Of a DNA stretch of 64,000 bases, positions 11,684-23,978 are shown piece by piece. The notes under the pieces were generated by a model. The model was not told the DNA's origin. It ran no database searches and was given only the letters and a program-made list of their open reading frames with translations. The DNA comes from Myxocyprinus asiaticus (Eukaryota; Chordata; Actinopteri; Cypriniformes; Catostomidae): NCBI RefSeq assembly GCF_019703515.2, contig NC_059373.1:18934281-18998280 (forward strand), in the 5' to 3' direction. Both the position numbers and the translations under genes were made by a program. Numbering within the stretch: the first letter of the stretch is position 1; every line of letters begins with the position of its first letter.

Positions 11684-12429
11684 CAGGCCGGGTGTATCGC
11701 TTGCACATAGCGCCTTCCACCTCCTTTTGAGCTGAAGACGTGCACTGTTAAGTCCCAGTAATGTTCACAAAATTCGTTCCCTGGTTGACTTCCTCCAAGC
11801 CCTGTGACAGTCGAGTTTTCAGAGAGACTCGCTGCTGGCCCAGTACACGTGCTAACTAATAGCCCGGTTCTGGGGTAGATGCTCCGCATGTGGCGGTTCC
11901 CTGTAAGGCTAACCCCATGCGATCTATATCTTCCACTAATTCGTTTCCCTGCTGGCAAACTGTGTCTTCCTTGGGCAGAGCCCCTCTGCCCCAGTCTCCA
12001 TGTTTGTAGTAACTCCTCCCCAATTGGGCAGGATCTACCTTGAAGGCTCTCCACATGGTTGGAAAGACCATGTGACATATTCTTCCACTTAAATATCCCC
12101 CCCTCTCTTGGGGCGAGGTGTGGTCTCCGCGGTGTCCTCCCCTTGGGAGGGACACCCCCCGACTAGACCTGGCGGCCCAGTCGGATAATCCCTCTTCTTT
12201 TTTAGGGAGTGGAAAAAGAGAAGGGGAAAAGAGGCCACGACTGGGTTAAGCCTGTCTCTATCTTTGGGTAGTCGACTTGTCCCCAAAAAGGGCCATTCGA
12301 CACTCATAACTGTGTTGGGGGAGGTTACGTGTCGACCTGGTGTGCTGGCTATGAGGCACACAGCAAGTCTGCCCACCACACTCTGCCAGTTCACGTAACA
12401 CAGTTCAGCCTTGTGGCGTTTTGTATAGG

Positions 12430-12535
12430 GACCCCTAGTGTCACTACATCGACACCAACGTTGAGTGAGTGACAGATAGGGAACGTCATGGTTATTGGTG
12501 TAACCTCCGTTCCCCGATGGAGGGAACGAGACGTT
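12430..12535 (+). repeat. DIRS internal complementary region (circle junction template)
   Basis: Positions 12430-12484 are the reverse complement of the element's outer left end (6555-6609, two mismatches). Positions 12485-12535 are the reverse complement of the outer right end (12761-12811, two mismatches). In DIRS elements this region templates joining of the two ends into a circle. Confidence 0.92.
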
Positions 12536-12610
12536 GGTCCCTCCTGCCACAACGCTGAACTACCTGCTGAAATGGCCGGACCTTATATCGGCTCCTCAGA
12601 GTAAAACCTG

Positions 12611-12766
12611 ATGAGTGGTTGCATACCAGCTCCTTTTATACCCGTATGTTCGGGGGAGTGGCATGCAAATACCACTCGCCAATTTTCATTGGCCTTTTAT
12701 CAAAGACCAGAGGTGTCTCGGGCTCCCAAGAGTGACCCCTAGTGTCACTACATCGACACCAACGTC
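12611..12766 (-). repeat. DIRS right inverted terminal repeat
   Basis: Reverse complement of 6577-6732 with a single mismatch over 156 bp. It carries inverted copies of the TATA, octamer and CCAAT motifs. Confidence 0.93.
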
Positions 12767-12811
12767 TCGTTCCCTCCATCAGGGAACGGAGGTTACACCA
12801 GTAACCATGAC

Positions 12812-15770
12812 GATTTCCAACAAATGTTAAATATTGAAATCAGTGTTTATATGGAGACCAACTGGTCCTCAGTATCTTCTGTGGACATGGCTTAGGAGGC
12901 ACTTAAGGTGGTTCTTAGGGGTCGGATCATACAGTATGCCTCATTTAACAAAAAATCCAAAGCACAAGAATTCATGGAGTTGGAAGGGAATATTAAAAGT
13001 GCTGAGGCAGAGCTGAAGCGCTGAATGTTGTCTGATTTAAATACAGATATAATACTATTTTGTCGCGGAAAGTGGAGTTTTGGTTATTCAGGGCAAGACA
13101 GTCATACTTTGAGTCAGGGGACAAAGCAGGGAAGCTTTTGGCTAGATATATAAAGCAGAGAGAGTCTTTTTCTACCATTCCCTCAGTGAAATCTGCTGGT
13201 GGTAAAATGTTTACCTTGGCCATTGATATTAATAATGCCTTTAAAGAGTTCTATCTTGATCATTATAGTTCCACATCTTTGTCTACTGATGAAGATATTC
13301 AAAAATTTGTGGAACCATTAGAACTCCCTAAATTGATGAGAATTATCTTGATTCTGAGATAATCTTGGAGGAGCTTATCGAGGTAATTACAGGCAAGGCT
13401 CTGGGGCCAAATGGTTTTGCCACTGAATTTTTTAGATCTTATGCTACAGAATTGGCTCCACTTTTGTTAGAATTTTATACGGAATTATTAAAGAATGGAA
13501 AGCTTCCCCCAACATGACACAAGCCTGGATCAGTCTGATTCTTAAAAAGGACAAAGATCCAAGCGAGTGTAAAAGTTACCATCCAATTTCCCTGATCTAG
13601 CTAGATGTAAAAAAAAAATGCAAAAATTTTGGCTAACCGATTAAGTTATGACATCTCTTATACATATAGATCAGGTGGGGTTTATTCGGGGCCGTGGTTC
13701 TTCTGATAATATTAGGCGTTTCATCAATATCATGTGGTCTGTAGCGAATGATCAGTCTCCGGTCACTGCCATCTCACTTGACGCCGAAAAGGCATTTAAT
13801 ATGGTAGAATGTGATTATCTTTTTAAGATTTTGGAAATGTATGGGTTCGGGAGTACATTTATTGGTTGGATTAAGTTACTTTATAGACACCCTGTAGCAG
13901 TGGATTAATTGATGGATTAATTTCAGATTATTTTACTCTGAATAGGGGCACTCGGCAGGTTTGCCCTCTTTTCCCATTATTGTTCTGTCTTGCCCTGGAA
14001 CCATTAGCAGCTGCGATAAGAAATTTTCCAGGGGTGATGGCGGGAGGAGTGGCGCATAAACTTCTGCTTTACGCAGATGATATTTTATTATTTGTCTCTG
14101 ACCCTACTAGATCTATGCCTTGCCTCCACAGAATTATTAATTCCTTTTCCAAGTTCTCAGGATACAAAGTCAACTGGTCTAAATCCGAAGCTTTGGCTCT
14201 GACAGTGTACTGTCCAGTAACGGCCTTCCAGCCAGGCGCCTTCCAGTGGCCCAAACAGGGCTTTAAGTATTTGGGTATTTTATTCCCAGCAAATTTGTCT
14301 GATTTAGTTTTTTTGACCCTTTAATAAAAAGGTTTTCAAGTGATGTGGACAGGTGGGCTTCATTATATATATCGATGATTGGGAAGATTAATGTTATTAA
14401 AATTAACAAAATTCAACTACCTGCTACATTCACTCCCTATAGATGTCCCCTTCTCTTATTTCAAGCAATATGATAGCATAGCGAAGTCCTTTATTTGGAA
14501 TGGTAAATGTCCCAGATTACATTTCAACAAATTACATAGGCTGATTGACAAAGGTGGGCTAGGCCTACCCAAGATTTTGTTTTATTATTATGCATTTGGT
14601 CTCAGGCATTTGCCTCATTGGACACTTCCACCTGAAAGAGCCCTTCCTTGGTTTTCTGTTGAACAGGAAGTCCTTGCCCCTATTTCGCCATTGCAAAGCC
14701 TTTCTATCAAACTAACCGGAGAAGTTAAGTCAGACCCTGTTATTTCACATTTGCACGTGATTTGGATAAGAGTGGCCAGAGTATTTAATTCGGACATTTT
14801 TTTAAATGTTGCCTCGAGCATATGGCTGAACCCCAAATTATGTATCAGCAAGTCCCCTTTTTGCTGGTCGGAGTGGATTGGGAGGGGGGGTTACTACACT
14901 CGGTGACCTATATGAGTGTGGAGTGTTGAGATCCTTTCAAAGTTTGGTTAAACTTTTCAGGATTCCCAGATCTCAGTTCTATAAGTATTTACAGCTGTGC
15001 CACCTGCTCTGCACTGCTCTGTACTGTTTACACCCCCCTAAAGCAGCAGATACTCTGGGAGTGGTGATTACTGCTTTTGGAAAAGGTCATGAGGCATCAA
15101 TGTATTACTCCCTGCTAATTCAGAGTCTGGGGGATGGAACTTCAACTTCTCTTAAGAGATTGTGGGAGAGAGATCTAGGCTTGTGTGCTAGGATTCTAAA
15201 AAACTTCAAGTCTGCATCTAGAGATACAAGGGTTCGCCTTATGCAATTTAAGATTTTACATAGAGTCTACTGGACCCCTTCTAGATTGTATAGGCTTGGT
15301 CTTAAAGACACACCCACCTGCTGGTGATGTCAATCAGAAGATGGAGACACAACCCATGTCTTTTGGGGATGTGTTAAAATGAAAGAATTTTGGTTGAGGA
15401 TTCAGAGTTTTATGTGCAAGGTTTTGGCATCTCAAATTTTATTTTGCCCCGGATGCTGTATTTTAGGAGATGGGGCAGTCATTAATTTGGAGAATAAGCA
15501 TGAGAAAAACTCGGTCCTAACTAGTATTATGATTGCCAGACAGATTATTTTAAGGAGTTGGAAGTCGGCTGGAGCGCCCCCATTTCAGGAGTGGTGTTCA
15601 GAGATGGCCAGACTGGGGAGTCTAGACCTGTTTGTGGAGAAATGGGGCAAATATCTTTCGTTTTTTGGAGGGCTCTCGGGGAGGGACAGTGGAGAGAGGT
15701 GTAGTGGATGTGTGAGATTAGTATATATACTAATCACAGTGAGTAATCAAAGGAGTAGTGAGTGTTAAAT
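12812..15770 (+). pseudogene. L1 ORF2 reverse transcriptase and C-terminal region
   Basis: Fragments of one coding region in several frames. They include a thumb-proximal LILKKDKDPSECKSY box (about 13540-13590), VGFIRGRGSSDNIR (13674-), SLDAEKAFNMVE (first catalytic Asp, about 13780-13810), a degraded GTRQVCPLFP, then LLLYADDILLFVSDP (YADD catalytic box, about 14063-14107). Far downstream is a C-x2-C-x7-H-x4-C knuckle (about 15322-15372) typical of L1 C-termini. At least five frame breaks are present, for example at about 13370, 13600, 13908, 14324 and 15327. The region is the direct continuation of the L1 frame cut by the DIRS insertion. Confidence 0.85.
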
Positions 15771-15922
15771 ATTGATTCTGCATGTATATGTTTTGCTGTT
15801 CTTTATTTAATAGATGAATCAATAAAAATGTTAATCACAAAAAAGAAAAGTAGGGGCAAGTCAAAATATTTTTTGTAGTAATCAGTATTATGCCACAAAT
15901 ACTGTTGATTGATCTTAACTTA

Positions 15923-18366
15923 AAAACTGTATAAAAATACGTGGACCCAGCTTATGACACATTCGGCTCCTGTGTTAACTTCCTTGCTCTTCAGGACCCT
16001 GATCGTAATGTGCAGTTTGTTCGCTCTTAACTCGTAAAGGTGCCCTTCAAGGCCGCAAAAATAGTGTATGGACAATGCCCATTGTTGTAGAGTCTCTAGT
16101 GTTCATTGCACCAGGAAAGTGCCACAATACGCATAACAAGCCTCATAAAAATCATTTAGCAAAAATGTAGGTGTAGTAAAATGATTAAATGAAACCATGT
16201 TGGAAAAAGTGCAGCATGAACATTCTGCAGTGTATATACTTTCATGTTCCAAGGAGAAAAGAAATTTACACAGATTTGGAACAACATAAGGGCGAGTAAA
16301 TGATGACAGAATTTTCATATTTAGTTGAACTATTGCTTTAAATGTGTGTGAAACTCAAGATAATTTGGACTGTGACCATTGTTTTTTACAAAAATTATAC
16401 ATCACATTACACTGGAACAGAAAAGCACAAAAACAAAGACTGAGGCAGTGGCCAAACTTCTTATGAAATCAAATATGCCTCTAACATTCAGAAGTTGCAA
16501 GCAATTTATTCCTGAATCCGTTACTTCCTTTTCCAAAATGATGTCATCACTTAATGTAGCCTAGAGGCTGGAACAGTTGCACAGTTCTTCTGCAGAGCAG
16601 GATGGGCTGGTGTGCTGCCAATATTTTGAATGAAAGAGACCTTTTGAGAGACCTGTGAGGGTTGAGTAAGTTCGAAAGACACCCGTTTCCCAAACCAGAG
16701 AAATAATCTTTTGTATCTAACGTGTATCCTTAACCTTCCAAAGAGTACATCCTTATGTCCACCTTATGTCTCAAAAATTGATCGCACAGACAGTGTATAG
16801 CAATACAGAACGTATACAAAGAAAAGTTTGATGACTAAGGAACCTCTGTTCTATAGTTCTTGCCCTCATGCATCACTTTGCTGGTTGCTAGACTTAACCT
16901 CAAACCCCCAAACACCACTATGACTTTTAAAAGCATATAAAACCATAAGAAGTGCAGTACTGCAGACCCACCTGAATAGCTCTGTGCCCAGGTTTCAAGC
17001 TTGTGCACTCACAAGAGGCGATTGGTGTTGTGTCCAGAACAGCATACTGCCATACTACTCCCATTTTTTCTGCAGTATACAATATGTATACTATAAACAG
17101 TATACACATTTTCTGTATGCATAGTGTACCAGGATGATCTACTACATTGGCCAAAATGAGTATTATACAAAAGTATACAGTGTGAAAAACTGTCTTCCAC
17201 AATGCAATGCACTTTACTTTATGTGCTGAATGCCACACATTTTTTACATCTCTGGTGTAACGCATTATTTGATTGGACTGCAAAATGTTGAGACACAAAA
17301 TTGGAATAAAAATGCAAAATAACATTTTATTTCCCAGATCATAACTGAACAACAGTAACTAAATTAAACATGCAATTTGATGAGGTCATAGTAAAACATG
17401 TTGCATACAGCTACTGTTTGAAAGGTTTATAGTGGAAAAAAAAGGCTACCATTTCACTTTCTATTTTTTTTTTTTTTTTTATAGTAGGGAGTATACAGTG
17501 CAGTATTCAGTAAGTAGTAAAGTCACTTGGCCTGTGAATTCGGTGACAGGTTGAAAATTCTTCAGCTGAAATCGATGTGTGTTTACCAAAATTTGAACCA
17601 CTGCCCCCAGTGGCTAAAGCTGAAAGTGTTGTTGAACGTATGAGCACAAGGTGAAATGTCCACAGAGTGGCACCAAAAGCAAGTTGTTTTTCGTTATAAA
17701 TTATGTAATACAGTCAACAGAAATGCATACTTTATGAAATGTATGCCCTAACCCAAACCCAAACAATCAGTGGAGTAAAATTTTTATCTTAGATGGAAAA
17801 TGCAACATCCAAATCAGACTCATCATTGTGCCTCTGAGGTTGCTTGTGCAACGAGTGCCAAAGGAAAAGGTATTTTAATTTATGCAAAAATATCTGATGG
17901 GAGAAGGTGATTGTCAGCAACTCAGCAGAATGGGGTTGATGACGGTACTGGAACATTCGGTGGAAACATGTCGAGTTCCTATGTGAATCTGGAGGTTTTG
18001 CCTTTTCAGACATGGGTGTTAGTCTGGACAATCTGTAAGGAGCCAGATTCTTTAAGCTTTGCCTCAGAACAAATGGGTCAGTAATTCACAGATTCTAGAA
18101 CTAAATTGAGAGCAGGTGAAACGCAGGCTTATCCTCATTATAATTCTGTACAAGTGAGATTCCGGTACAGAGTCCAACAGTTTAATCCAACAGCTTTTCA
18201 CTTTAAATTACTGAAAAAAGGTAGAGGCAGTTTATAGACAAACACATTAATAATATTCACCCTTTGTAAAGTAAGGCAAAATAAGTAAAGGCAAACTAGC
18301 TGAACATCACATACATGGAGTGAGAAAGCTACCATGAAAGATCAGCAATGTAGCATGTTTAATACT
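15923..18366. other. Intergenic, one MITE end, otherwise nothing recognised
   Basis: The only clear repeat is a terminus at about 16237-16345 ('gcgagtaaatgatgacagaattttcat...gaactattgctttaa'), the right end of the TTAA MITE family also seen at 24236-24843 and 33637-33908. A T-run lies at 17466-17480. Open frames on the minus strand here lack recognisable domains. Confidence 0.5.
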
Positions 18367-18602
18367 TACACTACTCGAGTCATCCTTGACACACCTACTC
18401 TTTCTTTATTATTATTTTTTTATTTAAAATATTTAATAACAGTACAGTCATCAAAACTATGAAAAACACAATTGGGAATTGTGTAGTGTAGAGTTGTGAC
18501 TATCCACTCGCAACTCATCCATTAAAAAATAAAAATAAAAAAGTTTTAAGGTCGTGAGAAACATAAATTCAGTCAAGTGTCCAAATTTTGACTGGTAGTA
18601 TA
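18367..18602. mobile_element. Tc1/mariner-type MITE, internally deleted copy
   Basis: Same termini as the MITE at 6011-6519: starts TACACTAC and ends 'ccaaattttgactggtagta' followed by TA. It shares the internal 'cagtcatcaaaactatg' and 'gtcgtgagaaacat' segments but is only about 235 bp. Confidence 0.7.
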
Positions 18603-20266
18603 TGAAATATACCCATCACAGCAAAAATACTCAATCATAGAGATCAGCAACCGAGGGTCAATTAATGGAATTTAGAACCACGTCCAATGTTGAAGCCTGA
18701 TCTGTTGGGTTTCCCCTTTGATACAGTATGAGGTGTCTATCAACACAATGGCTGAGCCAAGCAAATGGCGGAGGTGCTTTCCCGATGACTATGCTTGATT
18801 GTGCATGGCAACAATAAGGTGACATTAAGTGACACAGTCACAAAATCCCCTGTGTATACTATCATGTCTTACATCAGATTAAGATAAAATATTATGTATG
18901 AGTTTGATGGTGGTGTAAAATTAACTAACCTCTCGTGGTCTCTCATGGGTCTCTTCTAATCTCTCGGATGATTCTTTGACCTAAAGAAACTCAACAGCCA
19001 ATACAAACAGAGTTAATAAATCCCAGTCATGCCAGGATTAAGCACCAGACTCCGTATTTCAAATATTAGGAACCAGTCCACAATCATTAATGCTGAAATT
19101 GTTCTCAGCATAAGACGATTAAGCATGTCCACAAGTGAAATCCTGGCCTAAAACCATTACAGGAAGTGTAGTCTTTTAAAACCAAGAAAGATGACACTTT
19201 CAGTTCACAGATATACATAGTATATAGATGATTTTGAAATAATATTGTTTAAAATTTGCATATCTTGGTAACCTGATTGATTAGAAAATGTCATCTTAGG
19301 GTTTATCTTCTAAGAAACTGAAGGTGCAGGATGAATGATGCATTTCAAGCCATTTGCCTCAAAAAAAAAAAAAAAAAAAAAGGTGGACTGAACATCACTC
19401 CCTCCTAATCACCTCTTCCTTTCAAGATTTAGGCCGGATAAGGAATGCTACATGACCTCCCGAAGCTTAACAGTCAGTGGCAAACCCATGACTCAATTGT
19501 TTAATTTTTTCCCATAAACCAGACCATTTAGAAAGAACAAGATGGAAAGTTTGTTTATGTGATTTTGTACAATGTGCTCTGAAAAATGCAGACACTCACA
19601 GCACTAAATGACGCACGCGCTATCCCCAAACAATGATTGAGTGGAATATTACAGCAGCACACTTCTATTTCTGATTAAAATGTCGCCATCCTGTGGCGAA
19701 AAAGGAACCCCACCCCTGCCCCTCTCCGTCATAACTGTCAACAAACAACTGAGATGTTAACGACAGAAGTGTAATTCTAATAAACCCAATGTTAATAAAA
19801 CATTAATGAGTATAATGCCTTCTATTCTATTATTATTTGATGGGTCAATGAAGTGAGAGCTAGCAAAGAGTTATGATATGCCTGCAGAGAGCAAGCTGTT
19901 AGCGTTCTCATCCATCGCAAAGGCCGAGCCCTTTTACCAATGGAACCAACAAGATCAGCAACAACCTGTCCTACAGACTTTCTATAGACCCTATTCAGCG
20001 CAGCAGCATCTGGTCACATCGTGGTAACGAAAATAGAGCCCTTTAAGTATTTACTGTAGGCTATGCTAAATGATTGATCCACATCGTTCCATCATTTACA
20101 TTTAATAACAATTCTCACTGTTAAAGAAAACAAGGCAAACATGGGAGACTATTATTGATAAATAAATAGATTACAGATTAGAAATAATATATAAAAAATA
20201 CTTTGTGTAATTTTATGCAGTGTTTCAGTGAAAAAATGCAATTGGTCAACTTACCCCCAGGTGGCT
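18603..20266. other. Intergenic, nothing recognised
   Basis: No coding exon or transposon terminus identified. A poly(A) tract lies at 19361-19381. Confidence 0.45.
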
Positions 20267-21230
20267 CATCTTAAAGGAATGTTCCAGGTTCAATACAAGT
20301 TAAGCTCAATCAACAGCATTTGTGGCATAATGTTGATTACCAAAAACATTTATTTTGACTCGTTCATGCTTTTTTTTTATTTTCTCCCCTTCTCCCCAAT
20401 TTGGAATGGCCAATTCCCAATGCGCTCTAAGTCCTTGTGGTGGCGCAGTGACTCAATCCGGGTGGCGGTGGAAGAATCTCAGCTCTGAAATCTTCGTCTG
20501 AGATCATCAATCCACGCATCTTATCACGTGGCTTGTTGAGCATATTACCACGGAGACATAGTGTGTGTGGAGGCTTCACGCTGTTCTCCACGGCACCCAC
20601 ACACAACTTATCACGCGCCCCACCGAGAGCGAGAACCACATTATAGCGACCACGAAGAGGTTACCCCATGTGACTCTACCCTCCCTAGCAGCCGGGCCAA
20701 TCTGGTTGCTTAGGAGACCTGGCTGGAGTCATTCAGCACACCCTGGATTCGAACTCGCAACTCCAGGGGTGGTAGTCAGTGCTTTTAAAAAAATAAAATA
20801 AAAAGCTAAAATCGAGGTTACAGTGAGGCACTTTCAATGGAAATGAATGGGGGCCAATTTTTGAATGTTAAAATACTCACTGTTTCAAAAGTATAGCCAC
20901 AAGACATAAACAATATGCATGTAAACATGATTTTAGCGTGATAAAATCTCTTACTAACCTTTTCTGTGTAAAGTTATATCCAATTTTACAACTTCGTTGC
21001 CATGACGATGAAATGTCAACAAACCCTAAACCCCTAAAATGACTGTCAAATAATACACAAGTTTTAACAGAGGAATTAATGTAAGTGCTTCAATAAAATT
21101 ATAAGCTTCACATTTGTGTTTAAACCCTCCAAAAATTGCCCACATTCACTTTCATTGTTCCCATTCACTTCCATTGTAAGTGCCTCACTGTAACCTCGAT
21201 TTTTGCTTCCTTTTTTTTTTTTTTAAAGAA
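20267..21230 (+). mobile_element. TTAA-type element copy T3, with a SINE inside
   Basis: Begins TTAAAGGAATGTTCC and keeps the 'ggcataatgttgattacc' box. It is then interrupted by a tRNA-like repeat at about 20376-20790 and resumes with 'cgaggttacagtgaggcac' through to the mirrored 'attgtaagtgcctcactg' at 21172-21191. The right inverted end is missing where Tc1-like sequence begins at about 21235. Confidence 0.7.
20376..20790 (-). repeat. tRNA-derived SINE-like repeat, antisense
   Basis: Read on the minus strand the block contains GAGTTCGAATCC, a good polymerase III B-box (about 20749-20760), near its 5' end, preceded by 'gactaccacccctgg'. It ends on the plus strand side with 'tctccccaatttggaatgg'. 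This matches a very abundant tRNA-like repeat of cyprinid genomes as I remember it. The A-box end is eroded into an A-rich stretch at 20788-20803. Confidence 0.6.
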
Positions 21231-21234
21231 ATCA

Positions 21235-21778
21235 ATAGTAACAGTCAGTATCTGGTGTGGCCACCAGCTGCATTAAGCACTGCAGTGCATCTCCTCCTCA
21301 TGGACTGCACCAGATTTGCCAGTTCTTGCTGTGAGATGTTTCCCCACTCTTCCACCAAGGCGCTTGCAAGTTCCCAGACATTTCTGGGGGGAATGGCCTT
21401 AGCACTCACCCTCCGATCCAACAGGTCCCAGACGTGCTCAATGGGATTGAGATCCGGACTCTTCGCTGGCCATGGCAGAACACTGACATTCCTGTCTTGC
21501 AGGAAATCATGCACAGAACGAGCAGTATGGCTGGTGGCATTGTCATGCTGGAGGGTCATGTCAGGATGAGCCTGCAGGAAGGGTACCACATGAGGGAGGA
21601 GGATGTCTTGCCTGTAATGCACAGTGTTGAGATTTGCCTGCAATGACAACAAGCTCAGTCCGATGATGCTGTGACACACCGTCCCAGACCATGACGGACC
21701 CTCCACCTCCGAACTGATCCCGCTCCAGAGTACAGGCCTCTGCGCAGAAAATAAGTTATCTATGGGGTCCTGCGCCAA
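21235..21778 (-). pseudogene. Tc1/mariner transposase, C-terminal fragment
   Basis: The minus-strand frame contains DNATSHTAR (second catalytic Asp region) and SPDLNPIEHVWDLLDRR, the hallmark around the last catalytic acidic residue of Tc1-family DDE transposases. The N-terminal DNA-binding domains and first catalytic Asp are absent, and the frame shows a disrupted start. It abuts the truncated right side of element T3. Confidence 0.85.
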
Positions 21779-22734
21779 ATTTTTTCTTTAATAAGGTAAG
21801 CTGAGGTTATTGCTGCTTCAAGGACAACAGCGGGCAGTCACGTGCACTTCATCTTTATCAGCACACTTGGTTTTGATTGGTTAATTTTGTGTCTATACTG
21901 TACGCCTAGATACACAGAATGGCAAAAGGTCTGGCTGTTTATAATTTTTTCCTTTATTAATTTATTTTATTGAGTTTATTTGGATGCAGACATATAAATT
22001 GTAGTAATTTTGATTTGCTTTTGTGTCTTTTCTATAATCTATTTATTATTTCAGTGTTGTACTCAACAACATTATTTAGTGTTGAGCTCAGCGTTAGGCT
22101 CAACGCCGAAACTATCCGCTCACTGCCGCTTCACCTCGCGACTCAGGCTTGCAGTGTGAATGGTGTAATCTGTTAATATGAAACGAAAACGCACAGCTCA
22201 TGCCCTGCTCACGGAGGATGTGTGAACCTGCCGTCAGTTTTTTCCTGGGAGGCAGCAGATGTCCTAACCCCGCCCCCGTCCTAATCCTAACCATATAGAC
22301 CTTATTCACAGCAGCGCCATCTTTGATTTTTGATGGGAATGACAACAAGGGTATGAGAGACAGATTTAGTCTCTTGCCAGGGAGCATTCCCAGTATGGCC
22401 ACGAAGTGGACTGACTTGCCTTGAAAGGGCCCTTAACTTCGTACAAATCATGTACTGTCAAAGTGTTGCATGTACCCTATTTAATGAAGAACGCACTTGA
22501 TGCTGCAATCTGTACTAAAACTGGTAAATGGTGAAACGGCTATTATAATACAATGAAACTATAATTTACTTTTAAGTTATACGCAGCTATTTTTGAATGG
22601 CCATCATTAGAGAAACATGCTTTTCTATGTTCTTTTTTTTTTTTTTTTTGCCTCAATTTAAAGTCCCTAGAAGAGCACCATGTGTAATAAGTACATGCAC
22701 TACACACTGTGCCATAAAATATAAACAAAATTTC
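21779..22734. other. Intergenic downstream of nfyc
   Basis: Contains a repeat-like segment ('tagaccttattcacagcagcgccatc', 22297-22322) and a 17-base T-run at 22633-22649. No exon recognised. Confidence 0.45.
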
Positions 22735-23978
22735 CATTTTTTTCTTCACATTTTTATTTTCTCACAAACCAAAGTTGGTTTACAAAAAAAAAAGAAAAAA
22801 AAAAAAAAAGAAAAAAGAACACAAAAATACAATTTGTACCTAGGTATTGCATATCATGCTGGCAGTCATAACTACATGCAAAATAACAATGACCAACAAT
22901 GATAATATTAATGCAAAAAAAAAAAAAAAAAAATTGAGTTACACCTGGTTTTAAAAATGTGTTTACATAAAAGGGGTTTAATTAATGTTGTTTTTACAAG
23001 TGGGGTAACAGTGGAGCAGTTCAATTGCAAGGGGGCAGAGGAGGTCTTTCTAAATCATGTCCGGAAAGACACCCAGAGACAGCACATCAATTACCAGCAC
23101 ACGTTCACACACACTCACACAAAGAACAACAATAAGGAGCCCTATAACAAATATGATGTTAGCAAATTCCAAAACTATACAAGATACAACTACAATGCAA
23201 GTACATACTACAGTTACTAGTGAATTATAGAGATATAGAAACTAGAGATACTTGTGTAAAGAAAGTGTAGATTATGGCTTTTTTATCATCAAGTTTAAAG
23301 TCTACACATCATGAGATGTCATGATCTATCAAAATGGACGAGGGCTTAAAAAAACATACAAAAAACAAAACAAAAAAAAGACCACTGTACATGCCCCACA
23401 GCTGAGAAGTGCCCGACTGCTCTATAGGCTTAACATCAGGTTTCAGAATGGAGATAAAAATTAAAGCATAATCTCTACCCATTTCCACATTTAACTAACA
23501 AGAACATATTATATGTGTACTGTGTGGAAGACAGTGGGATCAAATACTCTTTCGCCATATTGCAATAGACATAAATATACAATGAAAATTAATATGGTAG
23601 AAAGCAAAATTGATTTCTGCCACAACACACTGATCCTTCCATTAAACAGTACTGTTGTAAACAGACCAAAAGGGTAATAACAAAGCTAACAGCAGTATGT
23701 GTATTATGGACGGTCTCTAAATTATGAAGCTTAAATCTAAAATTGTATGCTGATTGATGAATTAAACCACTCAGATAACTTGATTGAAATATGGTGTGAG
23801 ATGAAAAAAAGCTGAAGGACTGAAGTCAGAAGTGAGTGTAGGTGTGTCGTGGTCGAATGCGAATGTTCAGTGCGGTTGACTGCGTGGAAGATGGTATCAC
23901 AGCTCCTCTCCTTCAATGTGGGTGGTGGTTGATGGTGTTGGGAGCTTCGTGGGTCAGCAGGGAAAAGAGCAGGCAGCC
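22735..23978 (-). other. nfyc: Probable nfyc 3' untranslated region
   Basis: On the minus strand this follows the nfyc stop codon without further good splice sites. It is A/T-rich with long homopolymer tracts (22782-22816, 22916-22934) and runs to a candidate AATAAA. The extent (about 1.2 kb) is an inference. Confidence 0.45.
22753..22758 (-). terminator. nfyc: Candidate polyadenylation signal of nfyc
   Basis: AATAAA on the minus strand, followed about 50 bases later by a GT-rich segment ('gtgtgtagtgcatgt' on the minus strand). It is the best-placed signal downstream of the stop codon, but alternatives cannot be excluded. Confidence 0.4.

Larger units (their letters stand above)
6555..12811 (+). 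mobile_element. DIRS-type tyrosine-recombinase retrotransposon
   Basis: About 6.26 kb, inserted in the L1 ORF2. Contents in order: left terminal repeat, Gag-like frame, reverse transcriptase with YIDD, RNase H, tyrosine recombinase, internal complementary region (12430-12535), inverted right terminal repeat. The ends are fixed by two independent facts. The internal complementary region is the complement of both outer ends joined at 12484/12485, and deleting 6555-12811 rejoins the L1 frame (Gln-Asn-Pro | Asp-Phe-Gln). No target duplication is visible, as expected for recombinase-mediated insertion. The genes are broken by several frameshifts. Confidence 0.92.
4320..15842 (+). mobile_element. 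L1-type LINE retrotransposon, decayed, carrying two insertions
   Basis: In order, the element shows a G-rich 5' region (4320-4462), an ORF1 remnant (4463-about 4880), an inter-ORF spacer, the ORF2 endonuclease (5250-about 6010), then reverse transcriptase and C-terminal region (12812-15770). It ends with AATAAA at 15821-15826 and an A-rich tail. A 13-bp target-site duplication is visible in the host element T2: 'agaaaaggaaggg' (4307-4319) and 'agaaaagtagggg' (15843-15855), two mismatches. Excluding the Tc1 MITE and DIRS insertions, about 4.8 kb of L1 remains. Frameshifts and stops throughout make it inactive. Confidence 0.85.
2179..15922 (+). mobile_element. TTAA-type element copy T2, split by nested insertions
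   Basis: The left end is TTAA followed by 'aggaatattccgggttc' (2179-). The body resumes after a hAT insertion at 3499 and runs to about 4319. Its other inverted end ('gtcaaaatatttttTgtagtaatca', 'atgccacaaat') appears only at 15856-15922, on the far side of a complete L1 insertion. Part of the body (3840-4290) is internally duplicated: the 'cattttagggtt...ggcaacgatg' segment occurs twice. The right terminus is truncated shortly after 'gatcttaactt'. No transposase is present. It is the host of the nested structure described in the findings. Confidence 0.7.

Noticed and set aside
6555..12811. DIRS block as an endogenous retrovirus
   Set aside because: There are no long direct terminal repeats, no protease or DDE integrase and no envelope. 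It has inverted repeats and a tyrosine recombinase.
22112..22402. Minus-strand frame of 96 codons
   Set aside because: It overlaps a repeat-like segment and has no recognised motif.
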